A stretch of 25,493 nucleotides of DNA, taken from the NCBI GenBank assembly GCA_016720685.1, contig JADKKC010000056.1, forward strand, positions 1 through 25,493, written 5' to 3'. The position numbers were made by a program, and so were the translations under genes. How positions within the stretch are numbered: position 1 is the stretch's first letter; each line of letters starts with the position of its first letter. Source of the DNA: Zoogloea sp. (lineage in GTDB: Bacteria; Pseudomonadota; Gammaproteobacteria; Burkholderiales; Rhodocyclaceae). Positions 8,260 through 16,197 of this stretch are shown here, one piece after another. The notes beneath the pieces were generated by a model, which ran no database searches, was not told the DNA's origin, and saw nothing but the letters and a program-made list of their open reading frames with translations.

Positions 8260-9276
8260 CTACAGCATCCGCATGCCCGCGCTCCAGTCCATCTTGCGCT
8301 CGGCCACTGCGTCCCGCGGAACAGCCGCCAGGAAGGCGACGCGGCGCGACGAGCCCGGCGTGGCGGTGGAAAACTCGAGCAGCGGAACCTCGGCAGCGCC
8401 TGGGCGATCCGGCGGCACCAGGATGTTCATCGCATCCAGATAAAACGCCAGCGACTCGGCGTGGATGACCGATTCGGCGTCATCCAGGCTGCGGATGATG
8501 CCGGCCAGCGTGGCCTCGAGGCCCTTGCCAGCCGAATCCAGGGCGTGGAGTTCGGCTGCATTGGCGTCGAGCTGGGCGCGCAGGCGTTCGATGTCGCGGC
8601 CGTTGTAGGTATTGCACTCCAGCGCGTCCAGACCGGCCCGGCTCTGCTCCAGCAGCTGCAGGCGGCCGGCCAGCAAACGTTGCGCGAATACCAGGCGCTC
8701 GCCCTGCTGCTGGCGCACGGCAAGGTCACGCAGCGCGGCAATCACCAGCCCTTCAAGAACAATGTCGGCAATGCGCCGGCGCAGCGCGTCTTCGGTGGCG
8801 GCAAAGCCGAACAGCCGGAAGTGCCGGAAGCCGACGGCTTTCTGCTCGACATCGTGGCGCAGGATTTCGCCTTCGAGGGCCGAGCCGAGCACGGTGTGTT
8901 CGCTGCGCGTGGCGGCCACCACGCAGCACACCCGGGCAAGTCCCGCACCGGCCGTGGAGGCCAGAAAATCCTGCAGGTCGCGGCTGCCGGCCAGCGCCTC
9001 GGCCACGTCCGGCGGGCGGACGAAAAAAGCCCGCAGCACCGGGCTTTGGGCCCAGTTTTGCGGGCTGGTCTCGATGCAGGGCGGAAGGCTGGCTGCCACT
9101 CGGTCGGCGTAATCGAGGGCACGGGTCACCGCAGGGCACAAGCGCTCGCGGGCATTGCCGAGCAGCCTGAGGCGCGGGTCGGTGGCGTCGATGACCCGCT
9201 CGACCGCGCCTGCGAGCCGTTCGTTGCCGGGGCAGACTTCACCGCCCGAGCCAAGCAGCCAGTCGAAAAAGCCCAT
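8260..9276 (-). CDS. conserved hypothetical protein, 338 aa
   Basis: I do not recognise a family. The protein starts MGFFDWLLGSGGEVCPGNERL and shows no signal peptide. It is largely helical, with long Leu/Ala/Gln/Arg helices in the middle (LLAGRLQLLEQSRAGLDALE), so a cytoplasmic helical protein is likely. A possible catalytic or regulatory segment (ARVCCVVAATRSEHTVLGSAL) is seen near residue 120-140. The ATG at 9276 lies eight bases after the phnA-like stop, with a GAGGG ribosome site in the gap, so it is the third gene of a trmA-phnA-orf run. The frame stays open upstream to 9549, but that part overlaps the phnA-like gene. Function unknown. Confidence 0.75.
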   Translation of the reverse strand: MGFFDWLLGSGGEVCPGNERLAGAVERVIDATDPRLRLLGNARERLCPAVTRALDYADRVAASLPPCIETSPQNWAQSPVLRAFFVRPPDVAEALAGSRDLQDFLASTAGAGLARVCCVVAATRSEHTVLGSALEGEILRHDVEQKAVGFRHFRLFGFAATEDALRRRIADIVLEGLVIAALRDLAVRQQQGERLVFAQRLLAGRLQLLEQSRAGLDALECNTYNGRDIERLRAQLDANAAELHALDSAGKGLEATLAGIIRSLDDAESVIHAESLAFYLDAMNILVPPDRPGAAEVPLLEFSTATPGSSRRVAFLAAVPRDAVAERKMDWSAGMRML

Positions 9277-9284
9277 CGCAGCCC

Positions 9285-9614
9285 TCAGGCCTTTTTCACG
9301 AACTCCGACTTCAGCTGCATGGCGCCGAAGCCTTCGATCTTGCAGTCGATGTCGTGGTCGCCTTCGACGATGCGGATGTTCTTGACCTTGGTGCCGACCT
9401 TGACCACCGACGACGAGCCCTTGACCTTCAGATCCTTGATGACGGTGACGCTGTCGCCGTCCTGCAGCACGTTGCCGTTGGAATCGCGCACGACCTTTTG
9501 CGCTTCGGCCGCGGCGACTTTCGGCCACTCGTGGGCGCATTCGGGGCACACGTAGTTGTCGCCGTCTTCATAGGTGTATTCGGACGAACACTGGGGGCAC
9601 TTGGGCAAACTCAT
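9285..9614 (-). CDS. yjdM: PhnA/YjdM family zinc-ribbon protein
   Basis: The 109-residue protein has an N-terminal zinc ribbon with two CxxC pairs (CPQCSSEY, CPECAHEW) and the conserved PhnA-like C-terminal domain (DGDSVTVIKDLKVKGSS, VKVGTKVKNIRIVEGDHDIDCKI). E. coli YjdM (PhnA) was named for alkylphosphonate use, but its reaction is unresolved and it is not phosphonoacetate hydrolase. No phosphonate genes are nearby. Its ATG overlaps the trmA stop by four bases (ATGA), so the two are translationally coupled. Family assignment is secure; biological role is not. Confidence 0.9.
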   Translation of the reverse strand: MSLPKCPQCSSEYTYEDGDNYVCPECAHEWPKVAAAEAQKVVRDSNGNVLQDGDSVTVIKDLKVKGSSSVVKVGTKVKNIRIVEGDHDIDCKIEGFGAMQLKSEFVKKA

Positions 9615-10726
9615 GCTGACTCCTGGCTAGCGTTGGCGGTGCGTTTTTGCAGCAGCAGACCGCACTCGAGGTGATGGGTATAGGGAAACTGGTCGAAGGC
9701 CGCGGCGGCGGCGATACGGTGGGTGTCGAACAGCGCGGCGACGTTTTCCTGCATCGTCAGGGGGTTGCAGGAAATGTACAGGATGTTGTCAAAGCCGCGG
9801 GCAAGCTCGACGGTGCGGGGGTCGAGGCCGCTTCGGGGCGGATCGACGAACAGCGTCGTGAAGGCGTAAGCGGCGAGATCCACGTCCCGCATGCGCGAGT
9901 ATTCACGGCCGCCGGCGAGCGCGTCACTGATTTCGTCGGACGACATGCGCACCATCGTCACGTTGTCGATGGCGTTGGCTTCGAGGCTGTACTCGGCAGC
10001 GGCCACCGAGGGTTTGCTGACTTCGGTGGCCAGCACGCGGCCAAACTGCGGCGCCAGCGCCATGGTGAAATTGCCGTTGCCGCAGTACAGCTCCAGCAGG
10101 TCGCCACCGATGCCGGCGGCCTGGCTGCAGGCCCAGCCCAGCATTTTGCGGTTTACGCCGCCGTTGGGCTGGCTGAAGCTGTTTTCGATCTGCTTGTAGC
10201 GCAGGCGGCGGCCGTTGAGTTCGAACTCTTCCAGCAGCCAGTCACGGCCGATCACGATCTTCTGCTTGCGGCTGCGCCCGATGAGCTGCACGCCCAGGTC
10301 GGCGGCAAGCGCGGCGGCAGCGGCCTGCCAGGCTTCGTCCAAAGGGCGGTGATAGATCAGGGAGATCATCAGCTCGCCGCTCAGGGTGGCCAGAAAATCC
10401 ACCTGAAAAAGCTTGCGCTTGAGCGCCTCGCTCGCCATGAGCCCGGCGCGCAGGCGCGGCATGGCGGCGGCGATGGGGGCGGCGGCGGGCGGAAAATCCT
10501 CGAGGGTGATGGCGCGCTTGGGGTCCGCGGGGTCGAACATCGCGTAATCCACCCGGTCACCCTCGTGCCACATGCGGAACTCGGCGCGCAGACGGTAGCC
10601 GAGCGGCGTCGATTCGAAAACAGCCGGCTCGGGCAGATCGAAGGCGGCGAAATCGCGCCTGTAGCGCGCCACCTTTTCGGCGAGCTGGGCGGGATAGTCG
10701 GCGGGATTGAAGCTGGGGAGTGACAT
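9611..10726 (-). CDS. trmA: tRNA (uracil-5-)-methyltransferase TrmA
   Basis: The 371-residue enzyme makes 5-methyluridine at position 54 of the T-loop of tRNAs using S-adenosylmethionine. The N-terminal half matches TrmA rather than RlmC/RlmD: no TRAM domain or iron-sulfur cysteines, and it carries RMWHEG and QVDFLATLSGELMISLIYH. The SAM-binding motif is LLELYCGNGNFT. The DPPRSGLD motif and nucleophile Cys in ISCNPLTMQENV follow, and the end carries FPYTHHLECGLLL. Length agrees with E. coli TrmA (366 aa). It is first in a tight run with the phnA-like and unknown genes. A TATATT -10-like box lies about 35 bases upstream. Confidence 0.95.
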   Translation of the reverse strand: MSLPSFNPADYPAQLAEKVARYRRDFAAFDLPEPAVFESTPLGYRLRAEFRMWHEGDRVDYAMFDPADPKRAITLEDFPPAAAPIAAAMPRLRAGLMASEALKRKLFQVDFLATLSGELMISLIYHRPLDEAWQAAAAALAADLGVQLIGRSRKQKIVIGRDWLLEEFELNGRRLRYKQIENSFSQPNGGVNRKMLGWACSQAAGIGGDLLELYCGNGNFTMALAPQFGRVLATEVSKPSVAAAEYSLEANAIDNVTMVRMSSDEISDALAGGREYSRMRDVDLAAYAFTTLFVDPPRSGLDPRTVELARGFDNILYISCNPLTMQENVAALFDTHRIAAAAAFDQFPYTHHLECGLLLQKRTANASQESA

Positions 10727-10760
10727 GCGTCGGACAAAGGGTGCCGTGGGCGGAGGGGCG

Positions 10761-10766
10761 AATATA
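10761..10766 (-). promoter_or_regulatory. possible -10 box for trmA
   Basis: The minus strand reads TATATT here, 34 bases before the trmA ATG. It is an AT-rich hexamer in otherwise GC-rich sequence. No clear -35 element is seen. Confidence 0.3.
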
Positions 10767-10787
10767 CGCTTGTCGACCGGGGGAAGG

Positions 10788-10812
10788 AAAACCCCGCCTG
10801 CCGGCAGGGTTT
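10788..10812 (-). terminator. possible second terminator downstream of amtB
   Basis: AAACCC and GGGTTT arms enclose a second stem (TGCCGGCA), with a short T run on the minus strand. It lies about 150 bases after the amtB stop and before trmA. Weak. Confidence 0.3.
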
Positions 10813-10907
10813 AAGCAGCCAGGCGGCGAGGGCTCGAACACCCCGCGTCCGGCACCGCAACGCAAACCCGATCCACCCGAAATGTTTGCCGGAAGCAGGC
10901 CCCAAAG

Positions 10908-10939
10908 CAGAAACGGGCGCTTCACGGCGCCCGCTTCTG
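10908..10939 (-). terminator. hairpin terminator of amtB
   Basis: Thirteen-base arms (10908-10920 and 10927-10939) pair fully on the minus-strand RNA with one G-U wobble. They lie 25 bases after the amtB stop. The T tail is short (TTT), so termination strength is uncertain. Confidence 0.55.
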
Positions 10940-10963
10940 TTTCAGGAGAAAGCCCCGCCAGGA

Positions 10964-12484
10964 TTACTGGTGGTAGGCGCTTTCGCCGTGGGAGGTGATG
11001 TCGAGGCCTTCGCGCTCTTCATCTTCCGGCACTCGCAGGCCGATGAACATGTCGACCAGCTTGTAGGCGATGAAGGCAACCACGGCAGACCACACGATGG
11101 TGGTGCCGACGGCGGTAGCCTGGACGATGACCTGGTCGCCGATCGAGTAGGCATCGGCCGTCTTGTTGGTCACGTAGTCCCAGATGCCGGAGCCGCCGAG
11201 GCTGGGCGCCGCGAACACGCCGGTCAGGATCGCACCGAGGATGCCGCCGACGCCATGCACGCCGAACACGTCGAGGGAGTCATCGGCACCCAGCATGCGC
11301 TTGAGGCCATTCACACCCCACAGGCAGATGGCGCCGGCCAGAAGGCCCATCGCCACCGCACCAGCCACACCGACGAAACCGGCCGCCGGGGTGATCGCAA
11401 CAAGGCCTGCCACTGCGCCGGACGCTGCACCCAGGCCGGACGGCTTACCCTTGATGATCCATTCGGCCATCATCCACGAGAAGGCTGCGGCAGCGGTCGC
11501 CACCCAGGTATTCACGAAGGCCAGGGCGGCAACGCCGTTGGCTTCGAGTGCCGAGCCGGCGTTGAAGCCGAACCAGCCCACCCACAGCAGGGCTGCGCCG
11601 ACGATGGTCAGGGTAAGGCTGTGCGGTGCGAAGGATTCGCGACCGTAGCCCACCCGTTTGCCAACCATGAAGGCACCGACCAGGCCGGCAACGGCGGCGT
11701 TGATGTGCACCACGGTGCCACCGGCGAAGTCGAGGGCGCCCTTCTTGAACAGGAAGCCGGCGGTCGCGTTGGCGGCATCGGCCGCTTCGGCGGAGGTGTA
11801 GGCATCCGGGCCGGCCCAGTACCAGACCATGTGGGCGATCGGCAGGTAGCTGAAGGTAAACCAGATCACCGCGAACAGCAGCACCGCCGAGAACTTGATG
11901 CGCTCGGCGAAGGCGCCGAGGATCAGGGCCACGGTGATCGCCGCGAAGGCGCCCTGGAAGGCCACGTAGATGAACTCGGAGATCACCACACCCTTGGAGA
12001 AGGTGGCGGCAACCGAATCCGGCGTGATGCCCTTCAGGAAGACCTTGTCGAGACCGCCGAAGAAGGCGCTGCCCTCGGTGAATGCGATGGAGTAGCCGTA
12101 GAGCACCCACAGCACGCTGATCAGCGAAAACACCGCAAAAACCTGCAGCAGCACCGACAGCATGTTCTTGGCGCGGACCAGGCCGCCGTAGAACAGCGCC
12201 AGACCAGGGATACACATCAGGATGACGAAGGCGGTGGACACCATCAGCCAGGCGTTGTCGCCCTTGTTGGGGACCGGCGCCGGAGCGGCTTCGGCCGGCG
12301 CGGCAACGGCGGCCACGGCAGCGGCGGGGGCCGCCACGGGGGCTTCGACCTTGACCGCGGCCGGAGCACCTGCGGCAGACGCTTCGACGGCGGGAACCGG
12401 TACTTCCGGCCTGTCCTCGGCGCTGGCGCCCCCCGCAAAACCCAGGGCCACGGAGGCCAACAGGGCTGCGAATAGCTTTTTCAT
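10964..12484 (-). CDS. amtB: ammonium transporter AmtB with Ala/Pro-rich N-terminal extension
   Basis: The 506-residue protein is an Amt/MEP/Rh channel for ammonium uptake in the inner membrane. A signal peptide (1-22, ending GGASA) is followed by an unusual Ala/Pro/Val-rich linker (about 23-73). The transporter core then begins at NKGDNAWLMVSTAFVILMCIPGLALFYGG. The pore histidines expected from E. coli AmtB are in VVHINAAVAGL and DVFGVHGVGGILGA. About eleven membrane helices are visible. It follows glnK by 15 bases, the usual pairing, in which the P-II protein plugs the channel when nitrogen is plentiful. The operon is preceded by a sigma-54 promoter and NtrC-like sites, so induction under nitrogen limitation is expected. 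Confidence 0.96.
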   Translation of the reverse strand: MKKLFAALLASVALGFAGGASAEDRPEVPVPAVEASAAGAPAAVKVEAPVAAPAAAVAAVAAPAEAAPAPVPNKGDNAWLMVSTAFVILMCIPGLALFYGGLVRAKNMLSVLLQVFAVFSLISVLWVLYGYSIAFTEGSAFFGGLDKVFLKGITPDSVAATFSKGVVISEFIYVAFQGAFAAITVALILGAFAERIKFSAVLLFAVIWFTFSYLPIAHMVWYWAGPDAYTSAEAADAANATAGFLFKKGALDFAGGTVVHINAAVAGLVGAFMVGKRVGYGRESFAPHSLTLTIVGAALLWVGWFGFNAGSALEANGVAALAFVNTWVATAAAAFSWMMAEWIIKGKPSGLGAASGAVAGLVAITPAAGFVGVAGAVAMGLLAGAICLWGVNGLKRMLGADDSLDVFGVHGVGGILGAILTGVFAAPSLGGSGIWDYVTNKTADAYSIGDQVIVQATAVGTTIVWSAVVAFIAYKLVDMFIGLRVPEDEEREGLDITSHGESAYHQ

Positions 12485-12499
12485 GATTTCACGCTCCCT

Positions 12500-12838
12500 T
12501 TACAAAGCTTCCGCACCGGATTCGCCGGTACGGATGCGAATGGCTTGCTCGAGGTCGAACACGAAGATCTTGCCGTCACCGATCTTGCCGGTGCTGGCCG
12601 ACTTTTCGATGGCTTCAATGACCTGTTCGAGGATCTCGGTCTGCACTGCGGCTTCGATCTTCACCTTGGGCAGAAAATCGACAACGTATTCAGCGCCGCG
12701 ATACAGCTCGGTGTGGCCCTTCTGGCGGCCAAAGCCCTTCACCTCGGTCACGGTGATGCCTTGCACGCCGATGGCGGACAGCGCCTCGCGCACTTCGTCG
12801 AGTTTGAAGGGCTTGATGATGGCAGTAACGAGTTTCAT
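12500..12838 (-). CDS. glnK: nitrogen regulatory protein P-II (GlnK)
   Basis: The 112-residue protein has the P-II T-loop with the uridylylation site Tyr51 (HTELYRGAEYVVDF), plus the B- and C-loop motifs (ASTGKIGDGKIFV, AIRIRTGESG AEAL). It senses 2-oxoglutarate, ATP/ADP and, by uridylylation, glutamine, and binds AmtB to block ammonium uptake. Position before amtB argues for the GlnK type. The start is the ATG at 12838 with GAGGA upstream (MKLVTAIIKPFK matches the family); an upstream in-frame start adding ten residues is rejected. It lies between the porin-like gene and amtB in one minus-strand operon. Confidence 0.96.
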   Translation of the reverse strand: MKLVTAIIKPFKLDEVREALSAIGVQGITVTEVKGFGRQKGHTELYRGAEYVVDFLPKVKIEAAVQTEILEQVIEAIEKSASTGKIGDGKIFVFDLEQAIRIRTGESGAEAL

Positions 12839-12889
12839 GTTCGGGTCCTCAGACGGGGCGGCCGGCAAGCCGCCACGCAGTTGCGGAAA

Positions 12890-13636
12890 TCAGAAAGAGC
12901 GGGTGACGGAAAGAACAACGCGGTCCTTGCCCATATCCTTGCCCAGCAGGTTGATGTACTCGTCGCTGGCGTTGGTCGCGATGTAGCTCAGGCCCAGCAC
13001 CGTGCCGCTGAAGTCCTTGGTCACGCCGAGCTTGTAGTCGGTGTAGGACGCGGCGCGGGACGACTCGCCATTCACCTTCTGGCGACCCACGTGGGCCACC
13101 AGATTCACCGTCGGCACCAGCTCGTAGTTGGCGGTCAGGTCCAGGTAGCCGGAGTTCTTGCTGCCAACCCAGCCGAACAGGTCGGAGAAGGAGTGGGAAT
13201 ACTTCAGCGTCAGGAAGCTGTAGCTGCCGGCGATGTAGCCTTCGAGGGTGTTCGGGTTGTTCGTGTAGCCGGTGCCCGGGTAAAAGTATTGCAGCAGGCC
13301 GACGTCGTAGCCGAAATCGCCGACGGTGTTCTTGAAGCCGCCGTAGAAGTCCATTTCGAGGCTGTTGCTCACCGTGGAATTGCCATCGGTCAGCCACGAC
13401 ACGTTCGACGCCCAGGTGCCGACGTACAGGCCGCTGGAGTGCGCGTAGTCAAAACCGCCCTGCACGGCCGGCTTGCGGTTGGTCTGGCCGATACCGCGGT
13501 AGATGTACTCGGAAGCCAGGGTCACGTTGCTGGTGAAGGTGTGCTCCGGAGCGGGGGCTGCATCGGCGGCGCTCGCCATGGTGGGCAGAACAACGCTGGC
13601 GGCGATCAGGGCAGAAGCGACGATGGTCTTGTGCAT
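12890..13636 (-). CDS. TorF/Gcw_chp family putative outer-membrane porin (TIGR02001-like)
   Basis: The 248-residue protein has a signal peptide (1-23, ending MASA). A predicted beta-barrel follows, with alternating aromatic strands (TFTSNVTLASEYIYRGIGQT, FDYAHSSGLYVGTWASNV, MDFYGGFKNTVGDFGYDVGL) and a terminal Phe (VVLSVTRSF), the usual outer-membrane insertion signal. The RGIGQT and DFYGG patterns are those of the Gcw_chp family, often found beside glnK-amtB in betaproteobacteria. AGGAG lies before the ATG. As first gene after the sigma-54 promoter it probably supplies the outer-membrane step for nitrogen compounds. That substrate role is inference. Confidence 0.88.
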   Translation of the reverse strand: MHKTIVASALIAASVVLPTMASAADAAPAPEHTFTSNVTLASEYIYRGIGQTNRKPAVQGGFDYAHSSGLYVGTWASNVSWLTDGNSTVSNSLEMDFYGGFKNTVGDFGYDVGLLQYFYPGTGYTNNPNTLEGYIAGSYSFLTLKYSHSFSDLFGWVGSKNSGYLDLTANYELVPTVNLVAHVGRQKVNGESSRAASYTDYKLGVTKDFSGTVLGLSYIATNASDEYINLLGKDMGKDRVVLSVTRSF

Positions 13637-13677
13637 GATGAAAAACTCCTGAGGTTTAAAGTTGGTGACTTCAATAA

Positions 13678-13693
13678 AGCAATCGATGTGCCA
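13678..13693 (-). promoter_or_regulatory. sigma-54 promoter of porin-glnK-amtB operon
   Basis: The minus strand reads TGGCACATCGATTGCT, an excellent sigma-54 promoter with GG-N10-GC spacing. Transcription would start near 13667, about 31 bases before the porin ATG. Confidence 0.88.
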
Positions 13694-13768
13694 GTTTTAA
13701 AACTCTTTTATTTTCAATAGCCTACGCATAAAACCAAGCCGTCGCTGCAGCGCAAAAAATATTCGGGA

Positions 13769-13816
13769 TGCACCAGTTTGGGATCATGCACCAATTTAGT
13801 GCGAGATTTTGGTGCG
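13769..13816. promoter_or_regulatory. ntrC site: NtrC-like enhancer sites
   Basis: TGCACCAATTTAGTGCG (13787-13803) fits the NtrC palindrome TGCACCA-N3-TGGTGCA at 12 of 14 symmetric positions. A second site begins TGCACCA at 13769, and a half site TGGTGCG lies at 13810-13816. They are about 80-125 bp upstream of the -24 element at 13691, the normal enhancer distance. The same block is about 100 bp before ubiK on the other strand. Confidence 0.75.
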
Positions 13817-13898
13817 CGGGCAGCCGGAGCCGGTGTCCTGTCGCGGTGCTAGACTTGCAGCCATCCCGCTTTACTTTTTTCCTGTGAGGAACGCAGTC

Positions 13899-14156
13899 AT
13901 GGCCAACCCTAAAATCCTCGACGAAATCGGCTCGAAAGTTTCCGAACTCCTCGCCAGCAGCCCCGCCAAAGACCTCGAGAAAAACGCCCGCGCGCTGCTC
14001 GCCAGCGGTTTTTCCAAGCTCGACCTGGTTACCCGTGAAGAATTCGAAGTGCAGCGCGAAGTGCTCGCCCGCACCTGCGAAAAACTGGCCGAGCTGGAAC
14101 GGCGGGTCGCCCACCTGGAAGCGGAGCTGGCCAACCGCACGCCGGCCGACGAATAA
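13899..14156 (+). CDS. ubiK: ubiquinone biosynthesis accessory factor UbiK (YqiC/BMFP family)
   Basis: The 85-residue protein has an N-terminal amphipathic helix region (ILDEIGSKVSELLASSPAKDLEKNARALL) and a C-terminal coiled coil with heptads (LARTCEKLAELERRVAHLEAELA). This is the layout of UbiK, which binds UbiJ and lipid to help aerobic ubiquinone synthesis. A conserved LVTREEFEVQREVL segment supports the family. GAGGA precedes the ATG at 13899. It is divergent from the porin-glnK-amtB operon and is followed by a hairpin. Confidence 0.9.
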   Translation: MANPKILDEIGSKVSELLASSPAKDLEKNARALLASGFSKLDLVTREEFEVQREVLARTCEKLAELERRVAHLEAELANRTPADE

Positions 14157-14175
14157 GCTTTTCGTCCCGCACACC

Positions 14176-14195
14176 GAGGGCGCCGCGGCGCCCTC
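14176..14195 (+). terminator. hairpin after ubiK
   Basis: A perfect 20-base palindrome (GAGGGCGCCGCGGCGCCCTC) follows ubiK by 19 bases. The T tail is weak (ATTTG). Confidence 0.6.
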
Positions 14196-14237
14196 ATTTG
14201 CGTCTGCACGCCTTGCCCACCGTCCGCCGGAGCCCCC

Positions 14238-14804
14238 ATGAAAAAACACCTCGCCCTGACCCTGCTGGCCGCCCTCGCCGCGCCTGCCCTTGCCGAACCG
14301 GCGGGCTACACCATCGACGGCAACCACACTTTTCCGGCCTTCGAGGTGGATCACCTGGGCTTCTCGACCCAGCGCGGCCGCTTCAACAAGACCAGCGGCC
14401 GGATCGTGCTCGACCTGGCCGCCCGCCAGGGCACGGTGGACGTGACGATAGACGCCGCCTCCATCGACATGGGTTTCGCCAAATGGAACGAAAACATGCG
14501 CGGAGAAAACTACTTCAACACCGCCGCCCACCCGGCCATCCACTTCAAGTCCGAGCGCCTGGTTTTTGACAAGGACACGCCCGTGGCCGCCGAAGGCAAC
14601 ATCACCCTGCTCGGCGTGACCAGGCCGCTCAGCCTTGCGCTCACCCGTTTCCGCTGCGCCCCGCATCCGCTCAACAAGCGCGAAACCTGCGGCGCCGACA
14701 TCACCGCCCAGCTCAAACGCTCGGATTTCGGCATGACCAAGTACATTCCGTCGGTGGGCGACGACATCCGGCTGGTGATTGCCGTGGAAGCCTTCCGGGA
14801 ATAG
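14238..14804 (+). CDS. YceI family periplasmic protein
   Basis: The 188-residue protein has a signal peptide (1-19, ending PALA) and a YceI lipocalin-like domain: YTIDGNHTFPAFEVDHLGFSTQRGRF, IDMGFAKWNENMRGENYFNTAAHP, NITLLGVTRPLSL and SDFGMTKYIPSVGDDIRLVI. YceI-fold proteins bind polyisoprenoid lipids in a beta-barrel and occur in the periplasm. In some bacteria they accompany cytochrome b561 or respiratory quinone genes, and here ubiK lies just upstream. A quinone-related link is inference. One cysteine pair (RCAPH, TCGAD) is present. Confidence 0.93.
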   Translation: MKKHLALTLLAALAAPALAEPAGYTIDGNHTFPAFEVDHLGFSTQRGRFNKTSGRIVLDLAARQGTVDVTIDAASIDMGFAKWNENMRGENYFNTAAHPAIHFKSERLVFDKDTPVAAEGNITLLGVTRPLSLALTRFRCAPHPLNKRETCGADITAQLKRSDFGMTKYIPSVGDDIRLVIAVEAFRE

Positions 14805-14876
14805 CCCGCCGCACGTCGCCGGGGCGTAACCCGCCCTGCGTAATATTCCTGCAACGCCCCTGTCCGGTTCCCCCCG

Positions 14877-16121
14877 ATGCTGCTTCGCTCCGCCGCCCTC
14901 ATTGCCCTTCTCGCTGCCAGCCTCGGCCTGAGCGGCTGCGCCAGCATCGGGCCGCAAAGCCTCGACGACACCCGCCTGCACTACAACGAGGTGATCAAGC
15001 GCACCACCGAAGAGCAGTTGCTGCTCAACATCGTGCGCCTGCGCTACACCGACACGCCGAGCAGCCTTGCCGTGTCGGGCATTGCCGCCCAGTTCGAGCG
15101 CACCCAGAGCGTCGGCCTGCTGCCCTTTTTTACGGCTGCCGGGGGCGATCTCAACCGCAGCTTCACCGCCGTGCTGCCCCAGGCCCAGATCATGGGCGCC
15201 GACCGGCCCACCTTCAGCCTCACCCCGCTCGACGACCAGGAATTCACCCGCAAGCTGTTCACCCCGCTGCCCCTCGATGGCGTGATCTACCTGGCCAAGA
15301 CCACCTGGCCGATCTCCAAGGTCTTCCGGCTCTACCTCGAAAACCTCAACTGGGTGCCCAACGCCCAGTCCGCCAGCGGCCCCACGCCGCGCCTGGCCCC
15401 GCCGGCGGGTGATTTCCTGCGCGGCGTCGCCGCCCTGCAAACCCTGCAAGACCGCGGCGCCATCGTCTTCGGCCTGCAGGAAGAGGAAGAGCAGCTTGGC
15501 GGCAGCCTGCCGGCCGGCGCGGTTTCCGCCGCCAACCTGATCGAAGCCACCAAAAACGGCCTCGAATACCGCCCCGACGCCAAGGGCGGCTGGCGCCTGA
15601 TCCGCAAGAACAGCGTCCCGGTGCTGCGCGTCGACCCGGACGAACTCAACTCACCCGAAATGCGCACGTTCGCCCAGGCCTTCCACCTGCGCGAAGGCGC
15701 CACCGAACTGCGGATCACCCAGGAAGCGCTGTTCCCCTTCCGCTCCGCGCTGCCGAAAGACGGCGTGGCCAACCTCGACCTGGAAACCCGCTCGCTGCTG
15801 CAGGCGCTTTATTACGTCAGTCACGGCGTCGAAGTGCCGGCCGGGCATCGCGCCCGCGGCCTCGCCACCCTCACCCGCGACGCAGCCGGACGCGACTTCG
15901 ACTGGCACGAGATCATGCGCGACCTGTTCCACGTGCACACGGCCACCGAACGCCCCGCCAACGCCCACGTCGCCGTCCAGTACAAGGGGCACTGGTTCTA
16001 CGTGGACGAGGCCGACCAGGACAGCAAATCCACCTTCTCGCTGCTCGTCGAGCTGTCACGCCTCGAACTCAGCGGCAAGACCGGCCCCGGCCCCCAGCTC
16101 ACCCTGCCCATCGGGCGCTGA
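14877..16121 (+). CDS. predicted lipoprotein of unknown function, 414 aa
   Basis: A lipoprotein signal ends in the lipobox LSGC with Cys21 (ALIALLAASLGLSGC). The mature part starts SIGPQSLDDTRLHYNEVIKRTTEEQLLLNIVRLRYTDTP, a segment I associate with an uncharacterised proteobacterial lipoprotein family. The rest is mixed alpha/beta with no catalytic motif I can name. It ends with a compact domain (VAVQYKGHWFYVDEADQDSKSTFSLLVELSRLEL). The residue after the lipid-modified Cys is Ala, so outer-membrane sorting is expected by the E. coli rule. No strong ribosome site is seen before the ATG at 14877. Function unknown. Confidence 0.8.
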   Translation: MLLRSAALIALLAASLGLSGCASIGPQSLDDTRLHYNEVIKRTTEEQLLLNIVRLRYTDTPSSLAVSGIAAQFERTQSVGLLPFFTAAGGDLNRSFTAVLPQAQIMGADRPTFSLTPLDDQEFTRKLFTPLPLDGVIYLAKTTWPISKVFRLYLENLNWVPNAQSASGPTPRLAPPAGDFLRGVAALQTLQDRGAIVFGLQEEEEQLGGSLPAGAVSAANLIEATKNGLEYRPDAKGGWRLIRKNSVPVLRVDPDELNSPEMRTFAQAFHLREGATELRITQEALFPFRSALPKDGVANLDLETRSLLQALYYVSHGVEVPAGHRARGLATLTRDAAGRDFDWHEIMRDLFHVHTATERPANAHVAVQYKGHWFYVDEADQDSKSTFSLLVELSRLELSGKTGPGPQLTLPIGR

Positions 16122-16141
16122 CGCCCCCGGCCGGGCGCCAC

Positions 16142-16157
16142 CTGTAGATATCCACAG
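16142..16157. promoter_or_regulatory. LexA-like SOS box upstream of yifB/comM
   Basis: CTGTAGATATCCACAG fits the LexA core CTGT-N8-ACAG of gamma- and betaproteobacteria, with an AT-rich near-palindromic centre. It lies 40 bases before the yifB ATG and just upstream of a TACACT -10-like hexamer (16169-16174), where repressor binding would block polymerase. A chance match is possible. Confidence 0.45.
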
Positions 16158-16197
16158 CCCCGACACGCTACACTCCGTTTTTTATGCGGAATTCATC

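Noticed and set aside
10886..12475. Plus-strand frame of 529 codons opposite amtB
   Set aside because: AmtB on the minus strand is unmistakable; the plus-strand product is Gly/His/Asp-rich shadow sequence.
13722..15449. Very long minus-strand frame of 575 codons opposite ubiK, yceI and the lipoprotein gene
   Set aside because: It is a compositional shadow; all three plus-strand genes have recognisable protein features, and the antisense product is a low-complexity Gly/Ala/Arg/Gln-rich sequence.
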